Assembly: GCA_019418625.1 (NCBI GenBank) | Contig: DYBL01000019.1 | Location: 1 to 35,609, forward strand | From: Clostridiales bacterium | GTDB taxonomy: Bacteria > Bacillota > Clostridia > Oscillospirales > Oscillospiraceae | Reading direction: 5' to 3' | DNA: 35,609 bases | Shown: positions 15,353 through 24,040 of the stretch, piece after piece | Position numbering within the stretch: position 1 is the stretch's first letter | How the letters are laid out: the number at the start of each line of letters is the position of its first letter | Translations under genes and position numbers: made by a program | Notes under the pieces: generated by a model | Seen by the model: the letters and a program-made list of their open reading frames with translations, nothing else | Database searches by the model: none | Told to the model about the DNA's origin: nothing

Positions 15353-16561
15353 ATGATCGAAATCAAAGGAAAATACAGTGAGGCCAGGATCTTCACCGAC
15401 GTGGTGGACAGCGCCTCCATCGCACAGGTCCAGGAGCTGTGCGATCAGGAATTCACGGTGGGCAGCCGCATCCGGCTCATGCCCGACATCCACGCGGGCA
15501 AGGGCTGTACCATCGGCACTACCATGACCATCACCGACAGGGCGGTGCCCAATCTGGTGGGCGTGGACATTGGCTGCGGCATGGAGACCACCCGCATCCG
15601 GGAGGGACGGCTGGAGCTTCAAAAGCTGGACAAGCTGATCTATGAGAGGATCCCCTCCGGCTTCTCTATCCGGGACAAGGCCCACCGCTATCTCGATGAG
15701 ATCGACCTGAACGAGCTGTGCTGTGCCCGCCATGTGGATCTGCTGCGGGCGGAAAGGAGCATCGGCACTCTGGGCGGCGGAAACCACTTCATCGAGGTGG
15801 ATAAGGACGACGAGGGGAATCTCTACATCGTGGTCCACTCCGGCAGCCGCCATCTGGGTGTGGAGGTGGCCAGCTACTATCAGGAGGCGGGCTACAAGGT
15901 CCTGAACCATACCGATGATGCCTCACTGGAGGCGCTGGTTGCCCGGATGAAGGCAGAGGGCCGGGAGAAGGAGATCCAGAAAGAGCTGAAGAGGCTCCGC
16001 AACATCAAGCAGACCAGCATCCCCAAGGCCCTGGCCTATGTGTCCGGGGAGCTGTTCCGGCAATATATCCACGACATGAAGATCGTCCAGCGCTTTGCCA
16101 TGCTCAACCGGCAGGCCATGATGGACGAGATCATCAAAGGCATGAAGCTCCACGTGGAGGAGCAGTTCACCACTGTCCACAACTATATCGATACCGACGC
16201 CATGATCCTGCGCAAAGGTGCCGTGTCCGCCAGAGCAGGGGAGCAGCTGCTCATCCCCATCAACATGCGGGACGGGAGCCTGCTCTGCGTGGGCAAGGGC
16301 AACGAGGACTGGAATTGCTCCGCTCCCCACGGCGCGGGACGGCTCATGAGCCGGGCAGATGCCAAGCGGTCCTTTACGGTGTCCGAATTCAAAAAACAGA
16401 TGGCGGAGGTCTACACCACCTCGGTGAGCAAAGCCACCCTGGATGAGTGCCCCATGGCCTACAAGGGGATGCAGGATATCCTGGACAACATCGGCCCCAC
16501 GGCGGATGTTGTAAAGATCATCCGCCCCATTTACAACTTCAAGGCCGGAGATGAGAATTGA
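15353..16561 (+). CDS. rtcB: RNA-splicing ligase RtcB
   Basis: The protein has 402 residues. RtcB joins RNA 2',3'-cyclic phosphate or 3'-phosphate ends to 5'-OH ends using GTP and Mn2+. Metal ligands are visible: D72 and C75 in GVDIGCGMETTR, H145 in GGGNHFIEVD, and H162 and H168 in VVHSGSRHLG. The histidine guanylated in catalysis is H326 in CSAPHGAGRLMSR. The length fits the compact bacterial RtcB group. In bacteria it acts in RNA repair or tRNA/rRNA end healing. No rtcA, prfH or archease gene is beside it here, so it stands alone. Confidence 0.95.
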   Translation: MIEIKGKYSEARIFTDVVDSASIAQVQELCDQEFTVGSRIRLMPDIHAGKGCTIGTTMTITDRAVPNLVGVDIGCGMETTRIREGRLELQKLDKLIYERIPSGFSIRDKAHRYLDEIDLNELCCARHVDLLRAERSIGTLGGGNHFIEVDKDDEGNLYIVVHSGSRHLGVEVASYYQEAGYKVLNHTDDASLEALVARMKAEGREKEIQKELKRLRNIKQTSIPKALAYVSGELFRQYIHDMKIVQRFAMLNRQAMMDEIIKGMKLHVEEQFTTVHNYIDTDAMILRKGAVSARAGEQLLIPINMRDGSLLCVGKGNEDWNCSAPHGAGRLMSRADAKRSFTVSEFKKQMAEVYTTSVSKATLDECPMAYKGMQDILDNIGPTADVVKIIRPIYNFKAGDEN

Positions 16562-16651
16562 GCCATGGAGCAGGGCAGAAGCATATCGAACTTGGTATGT
16601 GCGCCGCTGCGTTGAAAGCGGCGTCATCTCCCAAACGGAATCTGACAAAGA

Positions 16652-16693
16652 GCCCTTCGGGACAGGCGGCGGCTGGCGCCTGTCCCGAAGGGC
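16652..16693. terminator. Perfect 17-bp hairpin after rtcB
   Basis: Arms 16652-16668 and 16677-16693 with an 8-base loop, GC-rich, and no strong T-tract on either side (CTTCTGG follows). It is probably the rtcB terminator. The rest of 16562-16863 holds no gene I can support. Confidence 0.55.
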
Positions 16694-16863
16694 CTTCTGG
16701 TCATTTGCACTCTTTCGGATTTCGGGATTGCAGAGCATCCATCCCAGCAAAACCCCCATATGATCCACACGCGGGCGCGGCTGGCGCTGGACAGGGGAGC
16801 AGAGCGGTGTGCGGAAAGCAAGAAAAAAGCAAGGATTTTATTTCGCGCAGCAAAACGATTCTA

Positions 16864-16872
16864 TGGTATGAT
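16864..16872 (+). promoter_or_regulatory. Extended -10 promoter for the Mg2+ ATPase
   Basis: TGG directly followed by TATGAT (16867-16872), 23 bp upstream of the start codon, with no recognisable -35. The short leader leaves no room for an M-box Mg2+ riboswitch downstream of this promoter. Confidence 0.5.
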
Positions 16873-16895
16873 AAAAAGCCTGTGGAGGTGAGGCT

Positions 16896-19550
16896 ATGAA
16901 AGTAAGTCCGATGGCCCATCGGCGTGTGCTTGATTACGCATATATGGACGTTGACGCGCTGTTCCGGGACTTTCACATTTCCGACCAGGGTTACAGCGAT
17001 GAACAGGCGGAGGAAAGCCGCATCCGGTATGGGAACAACCGTTTATCAGGCCGGGCTTCGGATACGGTGCTCTATCGGCTGCGGCGGGCCTTTTTCAATC
17101 CGTTCACCATCATCTTGTTTGTGCTGGCCTGCATTTCCTTTTTGACCGATGTGGTATTGGCGTCCAATTTCAGCCGGAATATGACCACGGTGGTGATCAT
17201 TTTGTGCATGCTGCTTATCAGCGGCGCGGTGCGGTTTACCCAGGAACTGCGGGCAAAGCGTGTGGCAGACCGCCTGACAGGGATGATCGCCTCCACGGTG
17301 CTGGTGCGCAGAAACGGAAAATGGGTCAGGATGTCCTCCACCGAACTGGTGGTGGGCGATCTGGTCCGCCTGTCTGCCGGAGACCGTGTCCCGGCAGATA
17401 TCCGGCTGACTGCGGCAAAGGATCTGTTCGTCTCACAATCGGTCATCACGGGTGAAAGTGCGATTTTGGAAAAAAACGCCCAAACGCTTTTGAAGGGATC
17501 GCCGCGGTCCTATGCCGGGTACCGCAACCTTGCTTTCATGGGCTCCGCCCTTACCGGCGGCAGCGGTGAGGGCGTTGTGCTGGCTGTGGGCGAGGACACG
17601 GTTTATGGCGGCTTTGCCGCAGCGGAATCCTCGCGGAAAAACCGGTTTGATCAGGGGGCCAATTCCATTGCGTGGGTGCTTGTCCGCTTTATGGCGGTTT
17701 TGATCCCGGTGGTGTTCATTGCCTGCGGCCTGACAAAAGGCGACTGGGTTTCCGCATTCTTGTTCGCGCTGTCGGTTGCCGTGGGGCTGACGCCGGAAAT
17801 GCTTCCCATGGTCATCAGCGCCTGTCTGGCCAAGGGCGGCGCGGCCATGGGGAAAAAGCAGACCGTGGTGAAGAATATCAATGCCATGCAGGGATTCGGC
17901 AGCATGGACGTTTTGTGCGTGGACAAGACCGGGACCCTGACCGGAGACCGGATCACCCTGGAATATTACATGGATATCCTGGGCAACGAGAGCCAAAAGG
18001 TGCTGGACCTTGCCTATTTGAACAGCCTCTATCATACCGGGGTCAAGAATCCTCTGGACAGCGCTCTGCTGCGCTGCCGCCGGATGCCGGGCTGCCAGGT
18101 GTACTTTCAGGAACTGGCCGCCCGAAACCGGAAGCTGGATGAGCTGCCTTTTGACTATGAGCGGCGGTTTGCCAGCGTTCTGGTGGGGAACGGGGAAGAA
18201 AACATGCTGATCATAAAGGGCGGTATCGACGAGGTGTGCCGCCGGTGCGGCAGTGTGGAGTACAAGGGCGAGCGCCATGAGATATCCGGCGACGGAACGG
18301 AAAGTGTCCGCGCCGTTGTAGACGAGATGCTGGAAGACGGGATGAAGGTGCTGGCCGTGGCCTATAAGCCGCTGAAAGAGGCTGTACTGTCCCGAGAAGA
18401 CGAGCATGACTTCATCCTGCTGGGATATCTGGCTTTCTTTGACGCACCCAAGGAGAGCGCTGCCGGCGCCCTGGAAAAATTGCGGCAGCTCCATGTGGGG
18501 GTGCGGGTGGTGACGGGAGATCACCGGGATATTGCGGTTTCTGTCTGCCGCAGACTGGGCATCGACACCGCACAGACGCTGACTGGCAGGGAAATGGAGC
18601 AGCTGGAGGAAGATGAACTTCCAATAAAAATCGAACACACCACCTTGTTTGCGGAACTGTCTCCCAGGCAAAAGGTGCAGGTGGTGCAGCTCCTTCGGGC
18701 CAACGGGCACACCGTGGGCTTTTTGGGGGACGGCATGAACGACCTGCCGGCCATCGTGGAGGCGGATGTGGGGATCTCCGTGGACACTGCGGCGGAGGCT
18801 GTCAAGGAAGGGGCAGATGTGATCCTGCTGAAAAAGGATCTGCATGTGCTGGAGGAGGGCATCCAGGAGGGACGGAGGGCCTTTGCCAATGTGTCCAAGT
18901 ACATCAAGGTCACGGCCTCCTCCAATTTCGGCAACATCCTCTCCATTGTGATCGCCAGTGTATTTCTCCCGTTTTTCCCCATGACATCGCTGCAGCTGTT
19001 GCTGCTGAATCTTCTCTATGATACGCTCTGCCTGGTTCTGCCGTGGGACCATGTGGATGAGGAGATTTGTTCCCGGCCCCTGGAGTGGTCCGGCAGAACA
19101 CTGGGCCGCTTCATGCGCTTTTTTGGCCCGATCAGCTCCTTTTTTGATATTCTGACCTTTTCCTATCTGTTCTTTGTGCTGTGCCCGACGGTATGTGGGG
19201 GAAGCTTTGCCTCCCTGGCCGGAAGCAGCGGGGCGCTGCACTTTATTGCCCTTTTTCAGACCGGATGGTTTCTGGAGTCCATGTGGACCCAGGTGCTGAT
19301 CCTGCACCTGCTGCGTACGCCAAAAGTGCCTTTGCTGCAAAGCAGGCCCTCCCGGCCGGTGATGCTGGTCACCCTGCTGGGCACGTTGTTCTTTACCGTT
19401 CTGACCTTCACTCCGGCCGGCAGACTGCTGGGCCTCACTCCGCTGCCGCCGGTCTATTTCGCCTTTTTGGCAATGGCCGTTTTGCTGTATCTGCTCTGGG
19501 TCACGTTGGCCAAAGGCTGGTATATCCGCCGCTTCCGGGAACTGCTGTAA
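16896..19550 (+). CDS. mgtA: Magnesium-transporting P-type ATPase, full length
   Basis: The protein has 884 residues, a normal length for MgtA/MgtB (P3B) pumps. TGES of the actuator domain is at 185-188, the PEMLP of span 4 at about 300-304, the phosphorylated D343 is in DKTGTLT, TGD at about 540-542, GDGMND at 611-616, and six C-terminal spans follow. It moves Mg2+ into the cell, driven by ATP. The start has GGAGGTGAGG. The 17-bp gap to the winged-helix gene means they are co-transcribed. A truncated paralogue follows at 20267. Confidence 0.93.
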   Translation: MKVSPMAHRRVLDYAYMDVDALFRDFHISDQGYSDEQAEESRIRYGNNRLSGRASDTVLYRLRRAFFNPFTIILFVLACISFLTDVVLASNFSRNMTTVVIILCMLLISGAVRFTQELRAKRVADRLTGMIASTVLVRRNGKWVRMSSTELVVGDLVRLSAGDRVPADIRLTAAKDLFVSQSVITGESAILEKNAQTLLKGSPRSYAGYRNLAFMGSALTGGSGEGVVLAVGEDTVYGGFAAAESSRKNRFDQGANSIAWVLVRFMAVLIPVVFIACGLTKGDWVSAFLFALSVAVGLTPEMLPMVISACLAKGGAAMGKKQTVVKNINAMQGFGSMDVLCVDKTGTLTGDRITLEYYMDILGNESQKVLDLAYLNSLYHTGVKNPLDSALLRCRRMPGCQVYFQELAARNRKLDELPFDYERRFASVLVGNGEENMLIIKGGIDEVCRRCGSVEYKGERHEISGDGTESVRAVVDEMLEDGMKVLAVAYKPLKEAVLSREDEHDFILLGYLAFFDAPKESAAGALEKLRQLHVGVRVVTGDHRDIAVSVCRRLGIDTAQTLTGREMEQLEEDELPIKIEHTTLFAELSPRQKVQVVQLLRANGHTVGFLGDGMNDLPAIVEADVGISVDTAAEAVKEGADVILLKKDLHVLEEGIQEGRRAFANVSKYIKVTASSNFGNILSIVIASVFLPFFPMTSLQLLLLNLLYDTLCLVLPWDHVDEEICSRPLEWSGRTLGRFMRFFGPISSFFDILTFSYLFFVLCPTVCGGSFASLAGSSGALHFIALFQTGWFLESMWTQVLILHLLRTPKVPLLQSRPSRPVMLVTLLGTLFFTVLTFTPAGRLLGLTPLPPVYFAFLAMAVLLYLLWVTLAKGWYIRRFRELL

Positions 19551-19567
19551 GAGAGGAGGAATCTGCA

Positions 19568-20059
19568 ATGAAAAAACGTGTCGGATTTATTACGCTGGAT
19601 TTCTCCCTTGCAAGCTGGCTTTCCAAGTCGCTTCAAACCTGTCCCTGCACCCATGGCGCGGAGCTGCGGGAAGGGCTGGAAGACCTGATGAGCGGCAGGG
19701 CGGAGTTTTTGATGCTGGAGCTGGGAGCGCGGGAGCACGAGACCGCGGCGGAGGATACTCTCCGCTGCGGCGGTCTCGTCATCGATCTGAGGCTGCGCCG
19801 GGTCAGCCGGGAGGGAACAGAAATTTCCCTGACCCCAAAGGAGTTTGATATTTTGTATTTCCTGGCCCGCAACAGGGGAGAGGTGTTTACCAAGGAGCAG
19901 ATCTATCAGGCCGTGTGGGAAAGCGACTATTTGCTGGATGACAGCAATATCATGGCCTTTATCCGGAAGCTGCGGAAGAAGATCGAGCCCAACCCTGACG
20001 CACCCCAATATATCCTGACGATCTGGGGGATCGGATACAAGTTCAGTGACAAGCTGTAA
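19568..20059 (+). CDS. Winged-helix regulator lacking a receiver domain
   Basis: The protein has 163 residues. The C-terminal about 95 (66-161) form a complete OmpR/PhoB-type DNA-binding domain (LTPKEFDILYFLARNRGEVFTKEQIYQAVW ... YILTIWGIGYKF). The N-terminal 60 residues are too short for a receiver and show no acidic pocket, phospho-aspartate or KP motif. I see no frameshift, and the gene has its own AGGAGGAAT site. It probably regulates the Mg2+ transport genes without phosphorylation, perhaps through the short N-terminal part with CPC (25-27). Similar short proteins near P-type ATPases may form a family; this is inference. Confidence 0.8.
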   Translation: MKKRVGFITLDFSLASWLSKSLQTCPCTHGAELREGLEDLMSGRAEFLMLELGAREHETAAEDTLRCGGLVIDLRLRRVSREGTEISLTPKEFDILYFLARNRGEVFTKEQIYQAVWESDYLLDDSNIMAFIRKLRKKIEPNPDAPQYILTIWGIGYKFSDKL

Positions 20060-20078
20060 GCCAAAATCCTTACTAAAT

Positions 20079-20129
20079 CGCAAGAAAATCGCAAGGTTTT
20101 GAACCTGTGATTTTTCTTGCGGTTTTTTT
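20079..20129 (+). terminator. Intrinsic terminator after the winged-helix gene
   Basis: A long hairpin (20079-20098 with 20102-20121), perfect over its lower 10 bp, with internal mismatches above, followed by seven Ts at 20123-20129. It separates the intact ATPase operon from the truncated one. Confidence 0.85.
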
Positions 20130-20266
20130 ATACTCGTTGAGGACGCAGAGAGGGGGGAACGATATGGATTCTGACGGCAGTCCCAAAAGGCCTGTACAGT
20201 GCAACGCGTATGATATCTTGACACGCCGGCTGTATGGCCCTGAACCATGCAAGGAGGTAAGAAATC

Positions 20267-21745
20267 ATGAACAGAAAAGAAAACCGCCGCCTGGCACGCC
20301 AGGCGGCGCAGCAGGCGGTCCTCCGCGACGGATTGAACCGCAGGATTCACGATGCGGCGGCCGCCCCGGCCAACGTTCTTCTCAGGGAGCTCCGCGCTCC
20401 GCTGGGCGGCCTTGACCCGGAGGCCGTTGCCGCCAGCCGGGCCCAATACGGCAGCAACAGGGTGACCCACGAAAAGAAAAAATCTCTGCCCAGACGGCTG
20501 GCCGGCGCGTTTATCAATCCTTTTACCGCCATTCTCCTCTGCCTGGCCCTGGTCTCCACCATGACGGACATGGTGTTCCCCAGCCTTTCTTTATTCGGAA
20601 GTGTACCGGAGGATTTTGACTGTTTGACCGTGGTCATTATTCTGACGATGGTCCTCATCTCCGGCGTTCTCCGCTTTGTCCAGGAGTCCCGCAGCGGCAG
20701 CGCGGCGGAGAAGCTGCTGGCCATGATCACCACCACCTGTACGGTCACCCGCAGAGGACAGGAAAAAGCGGAGATACCCATGGATGAGCTGGTGGTGGGG
20801 GATATGGTCCATCTGTCCGCCGGGGACATGATCCCCGCTGATGTGCGCATTCTGGAGGCCAAGGATCTGTTTATCAGTCAGGCAAGCCTCACCGGCGAAA
20901 GCGAGCCGGTGGAGAAGCAGCCTCAGGCAAATCCGCCGAAGGAGAACGTGACGGATTATACCGACATCGCCTTTATGGGCAGCAGCGTGGTCTCCGGCAG
21001 CGCCCTGGCCGTGGCCATCTGCGTGGGGGACGATACCCTCTTTGGCTCCATGGCTTCCGCGGTGGCGGGAGAGGCTGCGGAGACCAGCTTTACCAAGGGA
21101 GTGAACGCCGTTTCCTGGGTGCTCATCCGCTTTATGCTGGTGATGGTCCCCCTGGTCTTTTTCATCAACGGCATCACCAAGGGAGACTGGCTGGACGCAT
21201 TCCTCTTCGCCATTTCCATCGCTGTGGGGCTGACCCCGGAAATGCTGCCCATGATCGTGACCACCTGTCTTGCCAAGGGCGCGGTGTCCATGAGCAAAAA
21301 GCAGACCATTGTCAAAAACCTCAACTCCATCCAGAACTTTGGGGCCATCGATATTTTGTGTACCGATAAGACCGGAACACTGACCCAGGACCAGGTGGTG
21401 CTGGAATACCATCTCAACGTAAACGGGGAGGATGACACCCGGGTGCTGCGCCACGCCTATCTCAACAGCTATTTCCAGACCGGCTACAAAAATCTCATGG
21501 ACCTGGCCATCATCCGCAAAACAGAGGAGGCCGAGGCGGAGGATCCCCGGCTGGTGGATCTGTCGGAGCACTATGTGAAGGTGGACGAGATCCCCTTTGA
21601 CTTTGCCCGCCGGCGCCTGAGCACCGTGGTGCAGGACCAAGCCGGAAAGACCCAGATGGTGACCAAGGGAGCCGTGGAGGAGATGCTGGATTTTGTGGGC
21701 CGGGCGCTGGCTGCTGTGCTGGATACGGCGGCGGTCATTGACTGA
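20267..21745 (+). pseudogene. Magnesium P-type ATPase, C-terminally truncated
   Basis: The frame is 492 residues and clearly starts normally (AAGGAGGTAAG site). It keeps spans 1-4, TGES (209-212), PEMLP and D367 in DKTGTLT. Similarity to MgtA stops within the nucleotide-binding domain after KGAVEEMLDF (about 475). The next 15 residues are foreign and end in a stop. The hinge GDGxND and six C-terminal spans, about 390 residues, are missing and not found downstream. It cannot pump. Either a decayed paralogue or a deletion product; a retained regulatory role cannot be excluded, since the remaining frame is free of stops. Confidence 0.8.
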
Positions 21746-21795
21746 GGGGACGGACCTGCTGCATCCGGCCGGCCTCAGACCATCAGAAAGAGAGG

Positions 21796-21830
21796 AAAGC
21801 CCTGTGACCGGTATGGTTACAGGGCTTTTT
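21796..21830 (+). terminator. Intrinsic terminator after the truncated ATPase
   Basis: A 14-bp stem with one G-U pair (21796-21809 with 21815-21828), a 5-base loop and a TTTTTCTT tail. Confidence 0.9.
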
Positions 21831-21837
21831 CTTCCCC

Positions 21838-22092
21838 GTGACGGTCGGAACACTTTTGGAGGAGCAAGACCGGTCGGCGGAGTACCGCAGCGGAGGAAAT
21901 CTCTTTGACGGCTTTTTTGCCGACTGGATGGTGCTGGATCGGATCCAGCAATCCCGAAGACAGGTGCAGGAGACCAAAAGCCAGATCCGCAGCACGCTGG
22001 ACTATCTGCGGACGCTGGCCGATCAGACCGCCGGGGAAAGGACGGATGTCCGGCGCCGGATTCAGGAGCTGGTGGACAGTGTGCCCATGTGA
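21838..22092 (+). CDS. Small hypothetical protein, start uncertain
   Basis: 84 residues if read from the GTG at 21838. The region GGNLFDGFFADWMVLDRIQQSRRQVQETKSQIRSTLDYLRTLADQ has the composition of a real protein and predicts a long amphipathic helix. No ribosome site fits the GTG, which sits directly behind a terminator, so the 5' part may be lost or the true start may lie further in. No family recognised. The next small gene follows after 45 bp. Confidence 0.4.
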   Translation: MTVGTLLEEQDRSAEYRSGGNLFDGFFADWMVLDRIQQSRRQVQETKSQIRSTLDYLRTLADQTAGERTDVRRRIQELVDSVPM

Positions 22093-22137
22093 GCAGCTGC
22101 CGGCGCACAAAAACCGAAGAAAGAAGGAGAACAGCAG

Positions 22138-22308
22138 ATGGAGGATGGGATAGGAGCGCAAGCGCTCTCTCTGCTCTGGATTGACTGGACGGAGCACGTG
22201 GTGTCGTTCCATGAGGAGGCCGGGTTTGAGCGGCTGGAGTTCCCCTCCCATGAGGAGAAGATGGAGTATGTCTTTGAAAAGACGTCCAACGGCTTTCGCA
22301 TCCAGTGA
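22138..22308 (+). CDS. Small hypothetical protein (56 residues)
   Basis: An ATG with an AAGGAG site 8 bases upstream opens a frame of 56 residues to TGA at 22306-22308. The sequence has the feel of a folded mini-domain (LSLLWIDWTEHVVSFHEE, then FEKTSNGFRIQ at the end). The strong ribosome site and lack of an overlapping alternative support it. No function can be given. Confidence 0.6.
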   Translation: MEDGIGAQALSLLWIDWTEHVVSFHEEAGFERLEFPSHEEKMEYVFEKTSNGFRIQ

Positions 22309-22591
22309 GGGGACCGTTTCCCGGAATGCAGGATCACAAGAAGCGTCAGTAACGTTGCCACCGAGCACCTCGCAAAGTGCTTTGAGGAAAGGCGGTTTTA
22401 GAGGATCTTGATTTTGCTCTCCGGAAAAGGAAGGTTTACGGCCTGCGGACCGCCCAAAAAGAAGAAAACGCCGGTGAGAAGGGCGTCTCCGGGGACACTT
22501 CCGGTTTTGTACACAAGGACAGGAAAGAGCGGAGCCGATCCCGCGGGCAAAATGCCTGTGAAGCAGTGACAAGGGAATATTTTTTATGAGA
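22309..22591. other. Stretch without a recognisable gene
   Basis: Several short frames exist in both directions, none with a ribosome site or family likeness. Possible degraded sequence. Confidence 0.4.
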
Positions 22592-22632
22592 GCTGGTGAC
22601 CCGCGGCCTGACCGAGGGTCATCGGCTTTTAT
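22592..22632 (+). terminator. Probable intrinsic terminator
   Basis: An 11-bp stem with two G-U pairs (22592-22602 with 22616-22626), a 13-base loop and a TTTTAT tail. It isolates the next operon's promoter from upstream transcription. Confidence 0.65.
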
Positions 22633-22663
22633 ACGCCCGTCTGCGGAAACACAAGGGGCGCTC

Positions 22664-22693
22664 GTGACATTTCCTCCGCGGCTGTGCTATAAT
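22664..22693 (+). promoter_or_regulatory. Promoter of the eight-gene operon
   Basis: GTGACA at 22664-22669, an 18-bp spacer and TATAAT at 22688-22693, preceded by TGC (extended -10). It lies 32 bp before the first start codon. Confidence 0.75.
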
Positions 22694-22725
22694 GCCGATA
22701 ATGGACAGAAGAGGGGGTGTCCGCT

Positions 22726-23457
22726 ATGGCCGTTGAGAACGGCGAGTGGATCATGCGGGGGCTTCGTTGGGATGACCCTGCCCGCATCCGCAGCTGGCAG
22801 GAGCTGATCCGATGGATTGATCAGGTCGGATTTTTGCCGCTTTTCAAAAATGAGATCGACGGCTTTTCCGTCGAGGAGCATACCGCCGATCTCTACTGGT
22901 GGAGCGGGGACCCGGCACAGGATCCCTGGCAGTGGCGGCAGTGCATTGCCCGCAGCGGCCAGGTGGCCTACGACAAGTTTTTCGGCAGAAAGGCTGGGTT
23001 CATCTCCAGGGTCTGGTTTCCCCACTTTGCCAACTGGCGGCGGGACGGATATGATTTTGACAGCCGCTGGGACGAGGAACTGGCCAGCATGCGCCAAAAG
23101 CGCATCATGGACCAGTTTGCCGGCAGGGAGGAGCTGTACTCCTTCGAGCTCAAGCGCTTGGCCGGATTCGGCAGGGAGGGCGAAAAGAACTTTGAAGGAA
23201 CGGTGACCGAGCTGCAGATGGGCGGCTATCTGTTGATCCGGGATTTCCGGCAGCGCCTGAACAAAAAAGGCCAGCCCTATGGATGGCCCATCTCCGTCTA
23301 CGCCATGCCCGAGTCGCTTTGGGGCTATGAGCATATCACTTCCGCCTACTCGGCGGAGCCGCCGCAGTCCAAAGAACTGGTTTATAAGCAGGTGCGGAAA
23401 AATTTCCCGGCGGCTACGGAGGAGACGCTTCGAGTTGTGCTGGGATGGGACAAATAA
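22726..23457 (+). CDS. AlkZ-related protein
   Basis: The protein has 243 residues. Signature stretches are RSWQELIRWIDQVGFLPLF, DPWQWRQCIARSGQVAYDKFFGRKAGFIS, and WFPHFANWRRDGYDFDSRWDEEL. I recognise these as a family annotated as related to the AlkZ-type winged-helix DNA glycosylases, but a glycosylase activity has not been shown to my knowledge. The ATG at 22726 is 8 bases after the GAGGGGG site, while a GTG at 22717 touches it. First gene of the operon. Confidence 0.75.
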   Translation: MAVENGEWIMRGLRWDDPARIRSWQELIRWIDQVGFLPLFKNEIDGFSVEEHTADLYWWSGDPAQDPWQWRQCIARSGQVAYDKFFGRKAGFISRVWFPHFANWRRDGYDFDSRWDEELASMRQKRIMDQFAGREELYSFELKRLAGFGREGEKNFEGTVTELQMGGYLLIRDFRQRLNKKGQPYGWPISVYAMPESLWGYEHITSAYSAEPPQSKELVYKQVRKNFPAATEETLRVVLGWDK

Positions 23458-23467
23458 GGGGGGCATC

Positions 23468-24040
23468 ATGCGGATTCTCATGCTGGGCAACAGCTTTACT
23501 TTTACCAATGACCTGCCCCAAATGCTGGCAGAGCTCACCGGCGGGGAAGTGATCCACCACACCCGGGGCGGGGCGCGGCTTTCGGAGCACCTGAATCCAA
23601 ATACGAAACTGGGAGAGCGGACCCAGGCGGCCCTGCGGGATACGCGCTGGGACTATGTGGTGCTTCAGGAAATGAGCCACGGACCCGTGACCTCTCCCAA
23701 AAGCTTCTTTTCCAGCGTGGAGCGGCTGTGCGGACAGATCCGCCAAAACGGAGCCGTCCCCGTTCTTTATGCCACCTGGGCCTATCAAAAGGGTGGAAGC
23801 AAGCTGGCGGAAAAGGGCTGGGACTATGACGAGATGGCCTGTAAAATGTCCGAGGCCTATCATAGAGCGGCCCGGGAGAATCACGCCCTCATCGCGGATG
23901 TGGGACAGCGGTTTTATGAGTTGTCCAATACCCAAACGCTCTATGCCGCCGACGGTGTACATCCCAATGAGTGTGGATCCCGTATTGCCGCACAGACCAT
24001 TGCTGCGGCCATTCAAGAACAGGAGGAGAAAGGATCATGA
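23468..24040 (+). CDS. SGNH/GDSL-like hydrolase
   Basis: The protein has 190 residues. Block I is MLGNSFTFTND (nucleophile S in GNSF), block II contains HHTRGGARLSEHL, and the C-terminal catalytic dyad is ADGVHPN (DxxH). These match stand-alone SGNH hydrolases such as the DUF4886 type. No signal peptide, so cytoplasmic. The substrate may be an ester or acetyl group, not determinable. The stop overlaps the next start by ATGA. Confidence 0.8.
   Translation: MRILMLGNSFTFTNDLPQMLAELTGGEVIHHTRGGARLSEHLNPNTKLGERTQAALRDTRWDYVVLQEMSHGPVTSPKSFFSSVERLCGQIRQNGAVPVLYATWAYQKGGSKLAEKGWDYDEMACKMSEAYHRAARENHALIADVGQRFYELSNTQTLYAADGVHPNECGSRIAAQTIAAAIQEQEEKGS

Noticed and set aside
16562..16895. M-box Mg2+ riboswitch before the Mg2+ ATPase
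   Set aside because: The conserved M-box core was not found, and the likely promoter leaves only a short leader.
17433..19568. Long minus-strand open frame of 711 codons opposite the Mg2+ ATPase
   Set aside because: It mirrors the codon pattern of the plus-strand mgtA; no ribosome site, biased composition (Gln/His-rich) and no family likeness.
20591..22108. Minus-strand frame of 505 codons opposite the truncated ATPase
   Set aside because: Shadow of the plus-strand gene, same reasons.
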